A DNA stretch of 35,522 nucleotides, taken from a virus. The stretch is from the IMG/VR virus record IMGVR_UViG_3300018432_000030, positions 1 through 35,522 of that record; one strand, 5' to 3'. Position numbers and translations under genes: made by a program. This document shows positions 1-6,332 of the stretch, in pieces; positions within the stretch are counted from its first letter, which is position 1; every line of letters starts with the position of its first letter. Below the pieces are notes generated by a model. That model saw only the letters and a list, made by a program, of their open reading frames with translations. It did no database searches and was not told the DNA's origin.

Positions 1-10
1 GTCCGACCAT
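1..10 (-). CDS. start of a gene running off the left edge
   Basis: An ATG at 10-8 is preceded by a near-perfect ribosome binding site (AGGAG, complement of 17-21) at 6 nt spacing, better than most in this genome. Only three codons (M-V-G) fit before the edge, so the product is unknown. If the two window ends are joined, the frame continues from 35522 and stops after 12 codons, giving a very short peptide just upstream of the packaging genes. Confidence 0.4.
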
Positions 11-118
11 GATCATCTCCTAAAGACCAGGACGCGCCTCTGACCTGCACGTTTGCACCTGGGCACCCGCGCGGGTCATGGGGTCCCGGGGTGTCGCCGT
101 GTCGACTCTCACGCTGCG

Positions 119-307
119 TCATGTCCGGCCCGGTCGTTTCGTCACGCGGGCGCATGACTTGCAGGCGTGTGCTCCGGTGGGTAGCGCAACGATGGGTCCG
201 CCTCCGCATACGGGGCAGGCGGGGTAGGGGTCGACGGGTGCGGGTTCGGGTTCGGGGTTGCGTGGTCCTTCGCGGTCGCGGTCGGGGTCGAGCTCGCCGA
301 GGTTCAT
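119..307 (-). CDS. small zinc-ribbon-like protein (62 aa)
   Basis: The ATG start overlaps the preceding stop (ATGA), so it is probably translationally coupled. The C-terminal half has two cysteine pairs, CPVCGG at about 31-36 and CKSC at about 49-52, spaced as in a zinc ribbon; the N-terminal half is acidic and proline-rich. It is the last complete gene of the leftward array. Function is unknown; DNA, RNA or protein binding is possible. Confidence 0.75.
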   Translation of the reverse strand: MNLGELDPDRDREGPRNPEPEPAPVDPYPACPVCGGGPIVALPTGAHACKSCARVTKRPGRT

Positions 308-534
308 CGCTCGAGCTCGCGGATCGCGGCGCGGTGTCCTTCGCGCATGGCTTCGATCAGGTCGGGGTTCCCGTCGTCGTCCTCGTCGGGCACCTCGAGC
401 TCGAGCACGACGTGCAGGTCGGGCAGCGCCCGTGTGCGCTCGAGGTAGTCGGCCCGGTCGACGCAGCCGTCGCACCCCTCGACCCACACGGGGTGCCACT
501 CGTCGTGCTCGTCTCGCTCGTCGTACTCGCTCAT
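304..534 (-). CDS. acidic small protein of unknown function (76 aa)
   Basis: The start is chosen at the ATG overlapping the previous stop (ATGA). The protein is rich in Asp and Glu and carries a CDGC motif at about residues 21-24. It lies between two cysteine-pair proteins in the same coupled operon. No family was recognised. Confidence 0.75.
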   Translation of the reverse strand: MSEYDERDEHDEWHPVWVEGCDGCVDRADYLERTRALPDLHVVLELEVPDEDDDGNPDLIEAMREGHRAAIRELER

Positions 535-761
535 CGGGTCCTGCCTCGTCGGGTGTCGAGCACGACCACGTTCGACAGGTCGGGCGGTCGGGGTGCGGGG
601 GTGTCCGTGATGAGCGGCAGCGTCTGCTGCTCGGGGGTGCGCTCGGCGTACACGCGGGCGCATGCGGTGCACATGCCGCGGTTCCTGCGGTGCGCCCGTC
701 GTGCGGTCGGGGTACCACACAGCGCGCAGTCGGGCAGGGGGCGGGGGCGGTCAGTGATCAC
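531..761 (-). CDS. small CxxC/CxxC protein (76 aa)
   Basis: GTG start four bases after the HNH gene stop. Two cysteine pairs (CALC near 12-15 and CTAC near 31-34) separated by a basic stretch suggest one structural zinc site. The C-terminal half is proline-rich and polar. Function is unknown. Confidence 0.75.
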   Translation of the reverse strand: MITDRPRPLPDCALCGTPTARRAHRRNRGMCTACARVYAERTPEQQTLPLITDTPAPRPPDLSNVVVLDTRRGRTR

Positions 762-764
762 GGG

Positions 765-1088
765 TCACCACGTCAGCCGCGACTGCCGGGCGCGTGCTCG
801 CCGTCGTGCGGCGCGCTGCATCCGGTTGGCTCGTCGTGCTGCCTCGCTGCGGTTGCAGTCTGCGTGTCCGAGCCCGAGCACTTCGCCTGTTCTGCTGTTG
901 TGGCACAGGTGCAGTTCCATGTCGGGTGTGATCAGGTGCGATCGCTTGACGCAGCGGGATCCGGGGTTGCGGGTTTCGGCGCATTGCCCGACTCCTGCGA
1001 GTCGGAGTGCGGCGAGGTGTTGTGCGCGGGCGGCCTGATGTGCCCGCCCGTATAGGGCTGAGCGGGGGCGGTCGTTCTTCCACGGCAC
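765..1088 (-). CDS. HNH endonuclease (107 aa)
   Basis: Predicted homing-type or packaging-related nuclease that nicks or cuts DNA. The core shows LCHN, then TGEVLGLGHADCN about ten residues later, which fits a ββα-metal fold with the catalytic His in the first block and the H...CN pair in the second; an upstream Cys pair may bind structural zinc. The N-terminus VPWKNDRPRSALYG resembles the start of many phage HNH proteins, hence GTG at 1088. A GTG at 1121 directly after an in-frame TAG would add 11 residues, and neither start has a good ribosome binding site. HNH proteins often sit beside packaging genes, but this one lies at the opposite end of the map. Confidence 0.75.
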   Translation of the reverse strand: MPWKNDRPRSALYGRAHQAARAQHLAALRLAGVGQCAETRNPGSRCVKRSHLITPDMELHLCHNSRTGEVLGLGHADCNRSEAARRANRMQRAARRRARARQSRLTW

Positions 1089-1123
1089 GGCCCCATGGTG
1101 ACGCAGCGGGCACGATTGCACCT

Positions 1124-1330
1124 ATGACGTCTGCGCTCGGTTCGATGCCTGGGACCCCGCTCGGTATGTGTGCGCCGTGTCTGCGGCGGTCGCCGCAGGT
1201 GTGGCGTCCGGCTGCGGCGCTGGTCGAGGGGTCGGGTATGTGCGCGCCGCATGCGGTCGCGGTGATGGCGTCGCTCGGTGCGGCGTTGACGACGTCGCTT
1301 GCGGTGGCGACGCGGGCGTCGGTCACCTGA
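1124..1330 (+). CDS. possible plus-strand CxxC/CxxH protein (68 aa)
   Basis: This ORF reads against its neighbours and ends by overlapping the 3' end of the gene at 1323-1541 by 8 bp. It encodes CAPC, then a hairpin-like WRPAAALVEGSG followed by CAPH and a helical tail, a plausible zinc-knuckle pattern. The competing minus-strand ORF (GTG at 1326, overlapping the previous stop) shares the same third codon positions, so base composition cannot separate them. That ORF has no stop until 751, runs through the whole HNH gene and reads as low-complexity sequence. The plus-strand reading is preferred only weakly; no ribosome binding site is seen. Confidence 0.35.
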   Translation: MTSALGSMPGTPLGMCAPCLRRSPQVWRPAAALVEGSGMCAPHAVAVMASLGAALTTSLAVATRASVT

Positions 1331-1541
1331 TCGTTTCGGCGCGTGCGGCGGTGCGTGCTGCGATGTACCGCTCGCAGGTGCGGCAGTCGCGCCCGACGTG
1401 TCCGTGGTGTTCGTCGCCCATGTGGGCGCCTAGTGCGGCGTTGAGCGTGTCGGGTCCGATGGGTGCGCGGTTGCCGAGTGGCCCGTATGGGGGGACGACG
1501 AGGGGTCGTCGTGGGCAGCGGCGGGGCAGGGGCGCGGTCAT
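1323..1541 (-). CDS. small His/Cys-rich protein (72 aa)
   Basis: The start is the ATG overlapping the preceding stop (ATGA). The protein has a basic, proline-rich N-terminus and a C-terminal block GDEHHGHVGRDCRTCERY with His and CxxC that could hold a metal. Codons are A-rich at third positions compared with the structural genes, as in the rest of this left end. Function unknown. Confidence 0.7.
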   Translation of the reverse strand: MTAPLPRRCPRRPLVVPPYGPLGNRAPIGPDTLNAALGAHMGDEHHGHVGRDCRTCERYIAARTAARAETIR

Positions 1542-1738
1542 CGCTTCTGCTGGCGCATGGCGGCGACGACGAGCTCGCGGGCTTGCGCGTCGGTCCATCC
1601 GTCGGCGATGAGTCGCTCGACGGCGGGGTGCAGCATGGCGGATAGTTCGCGGGCGGCTGCCTTCATCTGGTCCATGCGGGCGCGGTATTCGTCGCTCGGC
1701 TCGAGGGGGTCGGTCGCGGGGTCGCGGTCGCTGCTCAT
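1538..1738 (-). CDS. small helical protein of unknown function (66 aa)
   Basis: ATGA overlap with the upstream gene sets the start. The acidic N-terminus is followed by an amphipathic helical region containing ADGWTDAQARELVVAA near the C-terminus, reminiscent of small actinophage proteins without assigned role. No catalytic motif is visible. Confidence 0.75.
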   Translation of the reverse strand: MSSDRDPATDPLEPSDEYRARMDQMKAAARELSAMLHPAVERLIADGWTDAQARELVVAAMRQQKR

Positions 1739-2064
1739 GCGGGTGTGTCCTCTCGGGGTAGGGGTCGGGGTCGCGCGGCGGGGTGCTCGACGGTGTCGAG
1801 CTCGGGGTCGGCCAGCTGCGCGGGTGTGAGCGCGGGCAGGGTGCCGGTCGGGGGTTCGTATCTGCTGGCGCCGCGGGGCGGCTGCGCGGGTTCTTTCTCG
1901 GGCATGGGGTCGGCGAATCCCTCGGCGGTCTGGTGGGCGATGCGGTGCCGGCGCAGCTTCGACGTCGTGTCGGCTGATTGGCGCATGACGACGATCGACA
2001 GCCCGAGCGCGGTCAGGGATGCGGCGAGCGCGAGCGATGACAGGACGAGCGCGGTCGTGGTCAT
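1735..2064 (-). CDS. single-pass membrane protein (109 aa)
   Basis: Residues about 4-27 form one hydrophobic segment (TALVLSSLALAASLTALGLS) followed by basic residues, which predicts an N-out, cytoplasmic C-tail topology. The remaining 80 residues are proline-rich and polar. The ATG overlaps the stop of the 23-codon gene upstream (ATGA). Function is unknown; small membrane proteins are common among early phage genes. Confidence 0.8.
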   Translation of the reverse strand: MTTTALVLSSLALAASLTALGLSIVVMRQSADTTSKLRRHRIAHQTAEGFADPMPEKEPAQPPRGASRYEPPTGTLPALTPAQLADPELDTVEHPAARPRPLPREDTPA

Positions 2065-2132
2065 CGCGACCCCCTCAGCGGGCGCAGGACGTTTTCGGGG
2101 TTGCCGGGATACCCGGACGGGCTGTCGATCAT
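2061..2132 (-). CDS. 23-aa coupled micro-ORF
   Basis: A 24-codon frame starts with an ATG that overlaps the previous stop (ATGA) and ends with a TGA that overlaps the next ATG (ATGA), so it bridges two genes without a gap. The peptide has no membrane segment or motif. It could be a coupling device or a short functional peptide. Confidence 0.45.
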   Translation of the reverse strand: MIDSPSGYPGNPENVLRPLRGSR

Positions 2133-2506
2133 GGCAGCGGGGCGGTCAGGGTGGCTCGCGCCGCATCTGACGCGGGACGCACGGGGCAGCCGTCGGGGTG
2201 TTCGGCGGGGGGTAGCGCTCGGCGGTCGAGCGGCTCGCAGCGGCACCCGGCGATGCTGTGCCGGGCGGCTGCTCTGGCGCGTGCCCTGCCCTCGTCGGTC
2301 GAGCCGCGTCCGACGAGGGGCGGTGCCTCGCCTGCGGGGCGCCACCCTTGCTGCTCGATGGTGTCGAGGATGAGTGCGGCGCGGGGGGCTGCGCTGTCGG
2401 CGGGGCAGCCCCATTCGACGAGGTGCTCGGCGACGCGGTCGGTCGCGTTCTGCCGTCGGGCGGCGCGGGTGACGGGGTCGGTCATGGGGGCGATTGTGTC
2501 GGTCAT
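2129..2506 (-). CDS. conserved-looking phage protein of unknown function (125 aa)
   Basis: First gene downstream of the putative origin. ATG at 2506 is taken as start; an in-frame Met at residue 8 is an alternative. An amphipathic helical region (about 18-55, with VAEHLVEWGCPADSAAPRAA) precedes a flexible region with CRCEP and a final Cys. No family assignment is possible from sequence alone. Confidence 0.7.
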   Translation of the reverse strand: MTDTIAPMTDPVTRAARRQNATDRVAEHLVEWGCPADSAAPRAALILDTIEQQGWRPAGEAPPLVGRGSTDEGRARARAAARHSIAGCRCEPLDRRALPPAEHPDGCPVRPASDAARATLTAPLP

Positions 2507-2567
2507 CGGGTCCGTCCGTTCGGGTCGCGCGCGGTCAGTTACTTACGTCCACTACTTAGCCATTGGT

Positions 2568-2595
2568 TTGGTCTATGGGTTGGTCTATGGGTTGG
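2568..2595. repeat. tandem 12-mer repeat, TTGGTCTATGGG x2
   Basis: Two perfect tandem copies of TTGGTCTATGGG (2568-2579 and 2580-2591) are followed by a partial third copy TTGG (2592-2595). They lie in the least GC-rich intergenic stretch of the left arm, immediately beside the palindromic iterons, where a DNA-unwinding element would be expected in an iteron origin. Confidence 0.85.
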
Positions 2596-2599
2596 TGGG

Positions 2600-2725
2600 G
2601 GCTCACGGTGAGCCCTGGTTCGGCTCACCGTGAGCCCTGGTTGGCTCACGGTGAGCCCTGGTCCCCCGTCGATCACGGCTCACCGTGAGCCCTGCTCGGG
2701 TCGGGATCACGGCTCACAGTGACCC
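2600..2725. repeat. five copies of palindrome GGCTCAC(S)GTGAGCC
   Basis: Copies lie at 2600-2614, 2622-2636, 2643-2657, 2677-2691 and 2711-2725. The first four are GGCTCAC[G/C]GTGAGCC, a palindrome with 7-bp arms about one central base; the fifth is diverged (GGCTCACAGTGACCC). Each is followed by CTG. The first three start 22 and 21 bp apart, about two helical turns; the last two intervals are exactly 34 bp and carry ATCAC in front. Copies 4 and 5 are inside the 3' end of the winged-helix gene. Confidence 0.9.
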
Positions 2726-3068
2726 CTGATCGGCTGTAGTTCACGACCCGCTCGAGGACGTCGTCGGGGATCGCGAGCCGGTATTCGTCGGCGATCCCGC
2801 GGCGCCCCATCCGTGACCCCTCGACGACCCGCACGAGCAGCCCGACGTCGCGCAGCAGCCGGTATGCGCGCTTGACGGTCGCGAGCGACAGCCCCGTGTC
2901 GGCGACGGTGCGCTCGTTCCCCGGGAACACCTCGCCCCCTTTCGCGTCCGCGTAGGTCGCCGCGTTCAGCGCAACGTGCTTCGCGCTCGACGGCAGCGGC
3001 AGCGCCTTGATCACCCGTTCCCACTCGTACCGCAGCGGCGGCTCGTCGACGGCACGACGACGGGTCAT
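2673..3068 (-). CDS. winged-helix DNA-binding protein, putative replication initiator (131 aa)
   Basis: Residues 13-100 read as a winged helix-turn-helix of the HTH_36/replication-initiator type: a helix with YEWERVIKALPLPSSAKHVA, the VFPGNERTVADTGLS turn, the recognition helix LATVKRAYRLL (62-72), and a β-wing GLLVRVVEGSRMGRR closing with EYRL. The ATG overlaps the previous stop (ATGA). The last 18 or so codons are made of two of the palindromic repeats, so the polar C-terminal tail is largely a by-product of the DNA sites. The family and the repeats suggest it binds the adjacent iterons to start replication or to control its own gene; this is inference. Confidence 0.75.
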   Translation of the reverse strand: MTRRRAVDEPPLRYEWERVIKALPLPSSAKHVALNAATYADAKGGEVFPGNERTVADTGLSLATVKRAYRLLRDVGLLVRVVEGSRMGRRGIADEYRLAIPDDVLERVVNYSRSGVTVSRDPDPSRAHGEP

Positions 3069-3310
3069 GTCGGGCACCGCTCGCAGCGGCGGGCGATCAG
3101 CGCGGTACGCCCGAGGTCCATGCACACGGCGCACGCCTGCCGCAGCGGCGCCGGCAGCAGCAGCGTGCCAGGGTGCGTGCTGGTCACGTCGGACCCGCAC
3201 AGCGCGACCCGCGGGTCGGACCGCTGACAGCCGCACACGAGGTGTGCCACGGTCACCCGGTCGGGCGGTTGTCGGTCGCCGCGTGACGCGTCGGCGGGGG
3301 TGGGTTGCAT
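3065..3310 (-). CDS. cysteine-rich small protein, putative zinc binding (81 aa)
   Basis: The start at 3310 has a good ribosome binding site (GGAGG) upstream, which excludes longer versions of the ORF. Cysteines occur as CGC near 26-28, CAVC in the middle and CERC at the C-terminus, with a nearby His, consistent with one or two zinc sites. Its stop overlaps the winged-helix gene start (ATGA), so both are probably made from one transcript. Function unknown. Confidence 0.75.
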   Translation of the reverse strand: MQPTPADASRGDRQPPDRVTVAHLVCGCQRSDPRVALCGSDVTSTHPGTLLLPAPLRQACAVCMDLGRTALIARRCERCPT

Positions 3311-3409
3311 GATGGGAAGCACCTCCGGTCGGTCGGAGTCAGCCCCGGGATCGGCGACGCTTGCCACGTCGCCCCCGGGGCGCCCTATGGCTCGGGCGAT
3401 GGGTGGACG

Positions 3410-3643
3410 CTACGCGCGCCCCGTCGGGTCGGATCGGGCGCGACCCCACGCGTTGTGGTGCCAGGCGCGGCCCGGCTCGAGGTCGAGCCGCGCGGCGTTG
3501 CGCGCCGCCCGCTCGTCGGCGGGCAGGTCGAGCCCGAACCGCCGCTCGCGTGGTGCGAGCGTGCCGCCGTCGGTCCATTCGGGCACGTGCGCGCCGAGCT
3601 CGGACAGCCACAGCTGCGCGAGCTCGGGGTCACCCTCCGGCAT
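3410..3643 (-). CDS. small protein of unknown function (77 aa)
   Basis: ATG at 3643 follows a purine-rich ribosome binding site (GAGAGGGGG). The acidic N-terminal helix (MPEGDPELAQLWLSELGAH) is followed by a basic C-terminal half. It is transcribed leftward, divergently from the gene at 3733. About 100 bases separate it from the next gene and hold only a short GC-rich inverted repeat, so a weak internal promoter there cannot be excluded. Confidence 0.75.
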   Translation of the reverse strand: MPEGDPELAQLWLSELGAHVPEWTDGGTLAPRERRFGLDLPADERAARNAARLDLEPGRAWHHNAWGRARSDPTGRA

Positions 3644-3662
3644 GACACCCCCTCTCACTGCG

Positions 3663-3691
3663 TCGATTTCGTAACACGCTGCGTCTAGTCT
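3663..3691 (+). promoter_or_regulatory. putative rightward promoter overlapping an operator palindrome
   Basis: A -35-like TCGATT (3663-3668) lies 17 bp from a -10-like TAGTCT (3686-3691), upstream of the plus-strand gene at 3733. The -10 sits inside the palindrome at 3681-3696. Spacing is ideal; the hexamers are weak matches. Confidence 0.4.
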
Positions 3692-3696
3692 GACGC
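3681..3696. promoter_or_regulatory. operator-like palindrome GCGTCTAGTCTGACGC
   Basis: One of three sites with the form GCGTC-N6-GACGC in this window; the others are at 11123 and 12533. It lies between two divergent genes and covers the rightward -10. A further half-site GCGTC occurs at 3660-3664. A bound repressor here would block RNA polymerase. Confidence 0.55.
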
Positions 3697-3732
3697 GGAC
3701 AGCGACCGCGACCGCACCACGGAGGTACCGCC

Positions 3733-3966
3733 ATGCCCGACACCCGAACCGACCGAATCGCCGTGCTCGCCGCGCAGCTGACCGCGCTCGACCCGCCCGC
3801 CGTGCGGCTCGCCTGCGCCCGCGTCGAGCATGCCCGACGCGACCTGCACGCGCTGTTGCGCGGCGGCAGCCCCGCCCGGCTCGTGCAGGCGGGCAGGTAC
3901 CGCCTCGAGCGGGCGCAGCGCGACCTCGAGACGGCATGGCGCGGGGTCCTTCACTCGATCGGGTGA
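3733..3966 (+). CDS. plus-strand helical protein of unknown function (77 aa)
   Basis: The ATG is preceded by a textbook ribosome binding site (GGAGGT, 6 nt spacing) and its own promoter-like region, so it is a real gene although it opposes the surrounding operon. The sequence is almost entirely α-helical and rich in Ala, Arg and Leu, with alternating charges that would suit a coiled coil or a small DNA- or RNA-binding protein. Its 3' end overlaps the convergent gene at 3951 by 16 bp. Control by the adjacent palindrome suggests a regulated role, perhaps in the prophage or early state. Confidence 0.75.
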   Translation: MPDTRTDRIAVLAAQLTALDPPAVRLACARVEHARRDLHALLRGGSPARLVQAGRYRLERAQRDLETAWRGVLHSIG

Positions 3967-4106
3967 CACGCGCCGGCTGACGACCCCTGCATCTCCTCGC
4001 GGGTATGGGGGTCGTCGTCGTTCGGCACATCGTCGAGCACATCGTCGAGCGTCAACTGCCCGTCGATGTGCTCGACGTGCTCGAGGTCGTCAGGCGTGCG
4101 TTTCAT
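3951..4106 (-). CDS. acidic 51-aa protein of unknown function
   Basis: ATG at 4106 has an AGGTG ribosome binding site 5 nt upstream, and third positions are more GC-rich in this frame than in the opposing one. The protein is Asp-rich (QLTLDDVLDDVPNDDD) with no known motif. The alternative plus-strand extension from 4005 would cover it but has a poorer codon pattern and is rejected. Confidence 0.65.
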   Translation of the reverse strand: MKRTPDDLEHVEHIDGQLTLDDVLDDVPNDDDPHTREEMQGSSAGACHPIE

Positions 4107-4127
4107 GGCGCACCTACGGTCGGGGGT

Positions 4128-4370
4128 GTGCCGCTGACGGACGACGGGGCGGCGCGTCTCGCCGTCGAGCTCGAGCGCGCACACGAGGTCGTCGACCCGC
4201 CGCTGCTGGTGTGGCTGTTCGACCGGGAACTGCTGCGCGAGCGGCGCGGCACCCTGTACGGGCGGGCGCCGGGGGCGCCCCCGCGGGTACTGATCGTGTG
4301 GCACGACCCTGGGGCGGTCGACCGGGTCGAGTGGATATGCGAGCCGTTCGTGCGGGACCGCCGCGAGTAG
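4128..4370 (+). CDS. plus-strand protein of unknown function (80 aa)
   Basis: GTG at 4128 begins a frame with the strong GC3 pattern of real genes here. Only 21 bp separate it from the divergent minus-strand gene, and a TACGGT hexamer ends 7 bp before the GTG, the spacing seen for leaderless transcripts in actinobacteria. The product has a β-rich C-terminal half (PRVLIVWHDPG, then VEWICEPFV) and no recognised family. It ends one base before the convergent VRR-NUC gene. Confidence 0.6.
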   Translation: MPLTDDGAARLAVELERAHEVVDPPLLVWLFDRELLRERRGTLYGRAPGAPPRVLIVWHDPGAVDRVEWICEPFVRDRRE

Positions 4371-4371
4371 C

Positions 4372-4737
4372 TCACCGGATCACCTCGCGGGCGAGCCGGG
4401 CGAGCGTGTCGGCGATGTGCCCGCACAGCCAATCCTCGGGGCGCCACAGGTACACCTCGCGGATACCGACCCGCTCGCCCGCCTTGAGCGCCGCGAGCCA
4501 CTGCACCTGCTCGGGGGTCACGGTGCCGTCGGTGCTCTTGAGCTCGACGAACGCGAGCGCCCCCGTGCGCGGGAACACGATCACGAGGTCGGGAAAGCCT
4601 TTCGCCGACCGTCGGCTGTCGTGCGTGTGATAGGCGAGCCCCCCGAGCTTGCGGACCGCGTCGACGATGTTCGCCTGCAGGTCCGCCTCGCTCATCCTGT
4701 CGGCGAGCCGCGGCAGGTGCCCGTTCCGACGGGTCAT
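4372..4737 (-). CDS. VRR-NUC domain nuclease (121 aa)
   Basis: A PD-(D/E)XK-type nuclease of the VRR-NUC family, which occurs in phages as a stand-alone Holliday-junction or structure-specific nuclease. Key residues are visible: GFPDL (47-51, catalytic Asp50), FVELKS (63-68, Glu65 and Lys67) and a conserved Gln near 78. The length is normal for phage stand-alone forms. The ATG overlaps the methylase stop (ATGA); a Met at residue 15 is an alternative start. It closes the recombination gene block (exonuclease, RecT, methylase, VRR-NUC), so a role in resolving replication or recombination intermediates is likely. Confidence 0.88.
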   Translation of the reverse strand: MTRRNGHLPRLADRMSEADLQANIVDAVRKLGGLAYHTHDSRRSAKGFPDLVIVFPRTGALAFVELKSTDGTVTPEQVQWLAALKAGERVGIREVYLWRPEDWLCGHIADTLARLAREVIR

Positions 4738-6332
4738 GTCATGCCGCCGAACAGGTCGAGCGCGATCGGTTTCGACAGGCGGGCCACGATCAGCGGCAGG
4801 TGCGACGCTTCCCGCTCGATCGCGACGCAGCGGAACCCGTCGACGATGCACGCCTCAGCGGTTGTGCCGGTGCCGGCGAACGGGTCGAGCACGACCCCGC
4901 CCGGTGGGGTCACGAGTCTGACCATCCACCTGAGTAATTCGACGGGCTTCACAGTTGGGTGCGCGGTCGTGGTCCCGTCCTCGTCGACGGCGGTCGGACG
5001 TTCCCGGGTGGGGGCTTTCGCCTGGTAGCGGAACACGGGGAAAAACCGGGACGCGCCGCCCTCGTCCGCGTAGGTGTCGCGCTGCGTCTCGTAGCCCGCA
5101 GCAGCGTCCTTGCCGAACGTCGTCCGCTCACCCTTGGGTCGGGTGCCCGCCCGCATGGCGCCTGACTTGAGCGTGCCGCTCTGCTGGTCGAGTTCGTCGG
5201 CCACGTCGCCGTCCATCACCACGTTCGTCGGCCACCGGCCTCCTGCGGGGCGCTCGCGGCCTTTCGCCGCGTCTGACCATCCGCCGCCGTAGCCGTGTCC
5301 GGCGTCAACGCGCTTTCCGGTGGCCCCGCCGCTAGTCCGGTCGTCGCCGGTTCCGACCCGGCACCCGTCGATGTTCAGCGCCCCCGTGCCGTGCGCCAGG
5401 ATCGTGGCTGCGACCGTGCCCGACAGGGATTTGCGGGCCACCACGACCGGCTCGAACGCGGGCTTGAGTGCCGTCCCCCATCCCTGCCACTGCTGGGCGG
5501 CGGGAGTGGCAGGGGCGGTGATCGGGATGTCGTAGCCGCCGACACCACCCCGCTTGCGACCTTCGGCGGTCCATTCACCGCCAGGTGCCTTGCGGGTACC
5601 GATCACGTCCCGCTCAGCCTCGGCGCGCTCCACGACGGGTAAGTGGTCGTCGGACAGTTGCAGTCGCTCGCGCAGAACCTGCCAGTCGGCAATCGTCGGC
5701 ACGCGGGCACCTGCGGGGTCCTGCCGCTCCCAGTGCTCGCAGCCGTCGCGGTAACCGAACCAGGCGTTGACCTCGCCGCGGGTGAGCCCAACGGCTTCGC
5801 GGCGTTCGCGGATGTGGCGACCGAGGGCGTAGCGGTCCTCAAACTTGCGCCCATTGGCCTTGTCGATGGCCTTGGAAACGTCGAGCGACTTCGGGAACCC
5901 GGACCCGTACAGCCACGCGATCGAGTCGCGCACCTCGAACCCGGCATCCTCGACGGCGACGGCGAGCCGGTGCCACGTGCGGGTGCCGCCGAACGCGAGC
6001 AGGTGCCCGCCCGGTTTCAGTACCCGTAGACATTCCCGAGTCCACGGCCCGCACCACTCCCCGAACCGCAGCGACTCGACACGGCGGGTTCGGGCAGCGT
6101 CGGCGGCGTTGCTTGGGTTGTGATTGCCGCCGACATGATCGAACGTCGCACCCGCGGCGGGTGCCCGCCCCGTCTCGTTCGCGTAGGTGTCCCACTTTTG
6201 ACCCATGAACCCGAGCCCGTACGGCGGATCAGTGACGATCGCGTCGACGCTGCTATCGGGCATCGTCCGCATGACGTCGAGGCAGTCGCCGTGCCACACC
6301 GTGACCGACTCGTCCGCATAGAACGGGGTCAC
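4734..6332 (-). CDS. DNA methyltransferase with embedded XRE-like segment (532 aa)
   Basis: S-adenosylmethionine-dependent N4-cytosine/N6-adenine DNA methylase of β topology: the catalytic DPPY lies at 35-38, before the cofactor motif DPFAGTGTT at 483-491, with the HPTVKP block just upstream (458-463). GTG at 6332 overlaps the RecT stop (GTGA). Residues about 165-230 interrupt the catalytic domain with a helix-turn-helix-like stretch (GRHIRERREAVGLTRGEVNAWFG), and 320-430 hold a long glycine-rich insertion probably serving target recognition. No cognate restriction enzyme is adjacent, so it is probably an orphan methylase that protects phage DNA or marks it for regulation. The target base cannot be told. 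Confidence 0.9.
   Translation of the reverse strand: MTPFYADESVTVWHGDCLDVMRTMPDSSVDAIVTDPPYGLGFMGQKWDTYANETGRAPAAGATFDHVGGNHNPSNAADAARTRRVESLRFGEWCGPWTRECLRVLKPGGHLLAFGGTRTWHRLAVAVEDAGFEVRDSIAWLYGSGFPKSLDVSKAIDKANGRKFEDRYALGRHIRERREAVGLTRGEVNAWFGYRDGCEHWERQDPAGARVPTIADWQVLRERLQLSDDHLPVVERAEAERDVIGTRKAPGGEWTAEGRKRGGVGGYDIPITAPATPAAQQWQGWGTALKPAFEPVVVARKSLSGTVAATILAHGTGALNIDGCRVGTGDDRTSGGATGKRVDAGHGYGGGWSDAAKGRERPAGGRWPTNVVMDGDVADELDQQSGTLKSGAMRAGTRPKGERTTFGKDAAAGYETQRDTYADEGGASRFFPVFRYQAKAPTRERPTAVDEDGTTTAHPTVKPVELLRWMVRLVTPPGGVVLDPFAGTGTTAEACIVDGFRCVAIEREASHLPLIVARLSKPIALDLFGGMT

Larger units (their letters stand above)
2530..2730. other. putative iteron-type replication origin
   Basis: The region combines five copies of a 15-bp palindrome at 21-34 bp spacing, two tandem 12-mers and a locally less GC-rich stretch (2538-2590). 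It directly follows, and overlaps the 3' end of, a winged-helix gene. The λ O gene likewise contains its own origin iterons, and plasmid Rep systems place iterons beside the initiator. Origin activity is inferred from this arrangement. An alternative is an autoregulatory operator array for the winged-helix protein. Confidence 0.5.

Noticed and set aside
751-1326. Minus-strand 191-codon ORF covering the HNH gene
   Set aside because: Its last two thirds are an out-of-frame, Arg/Pro-rich reading of the HNH gene; only its first part could be real, as discussed under the plus-strand candidate.
2600-2725. CRISPR array
   Set aside because: Repeats are 15-bp perfect palindromes with spacers of 6-19 bp, far shorter than CRISPR spacers, and no cas genes are present.
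4005-4127. Upstream extension of the plus-strand gene at 4128
   Set aside because: It would cover the minus-strand 51-aa gene, which has a better ribosome binding site and codon pattern.
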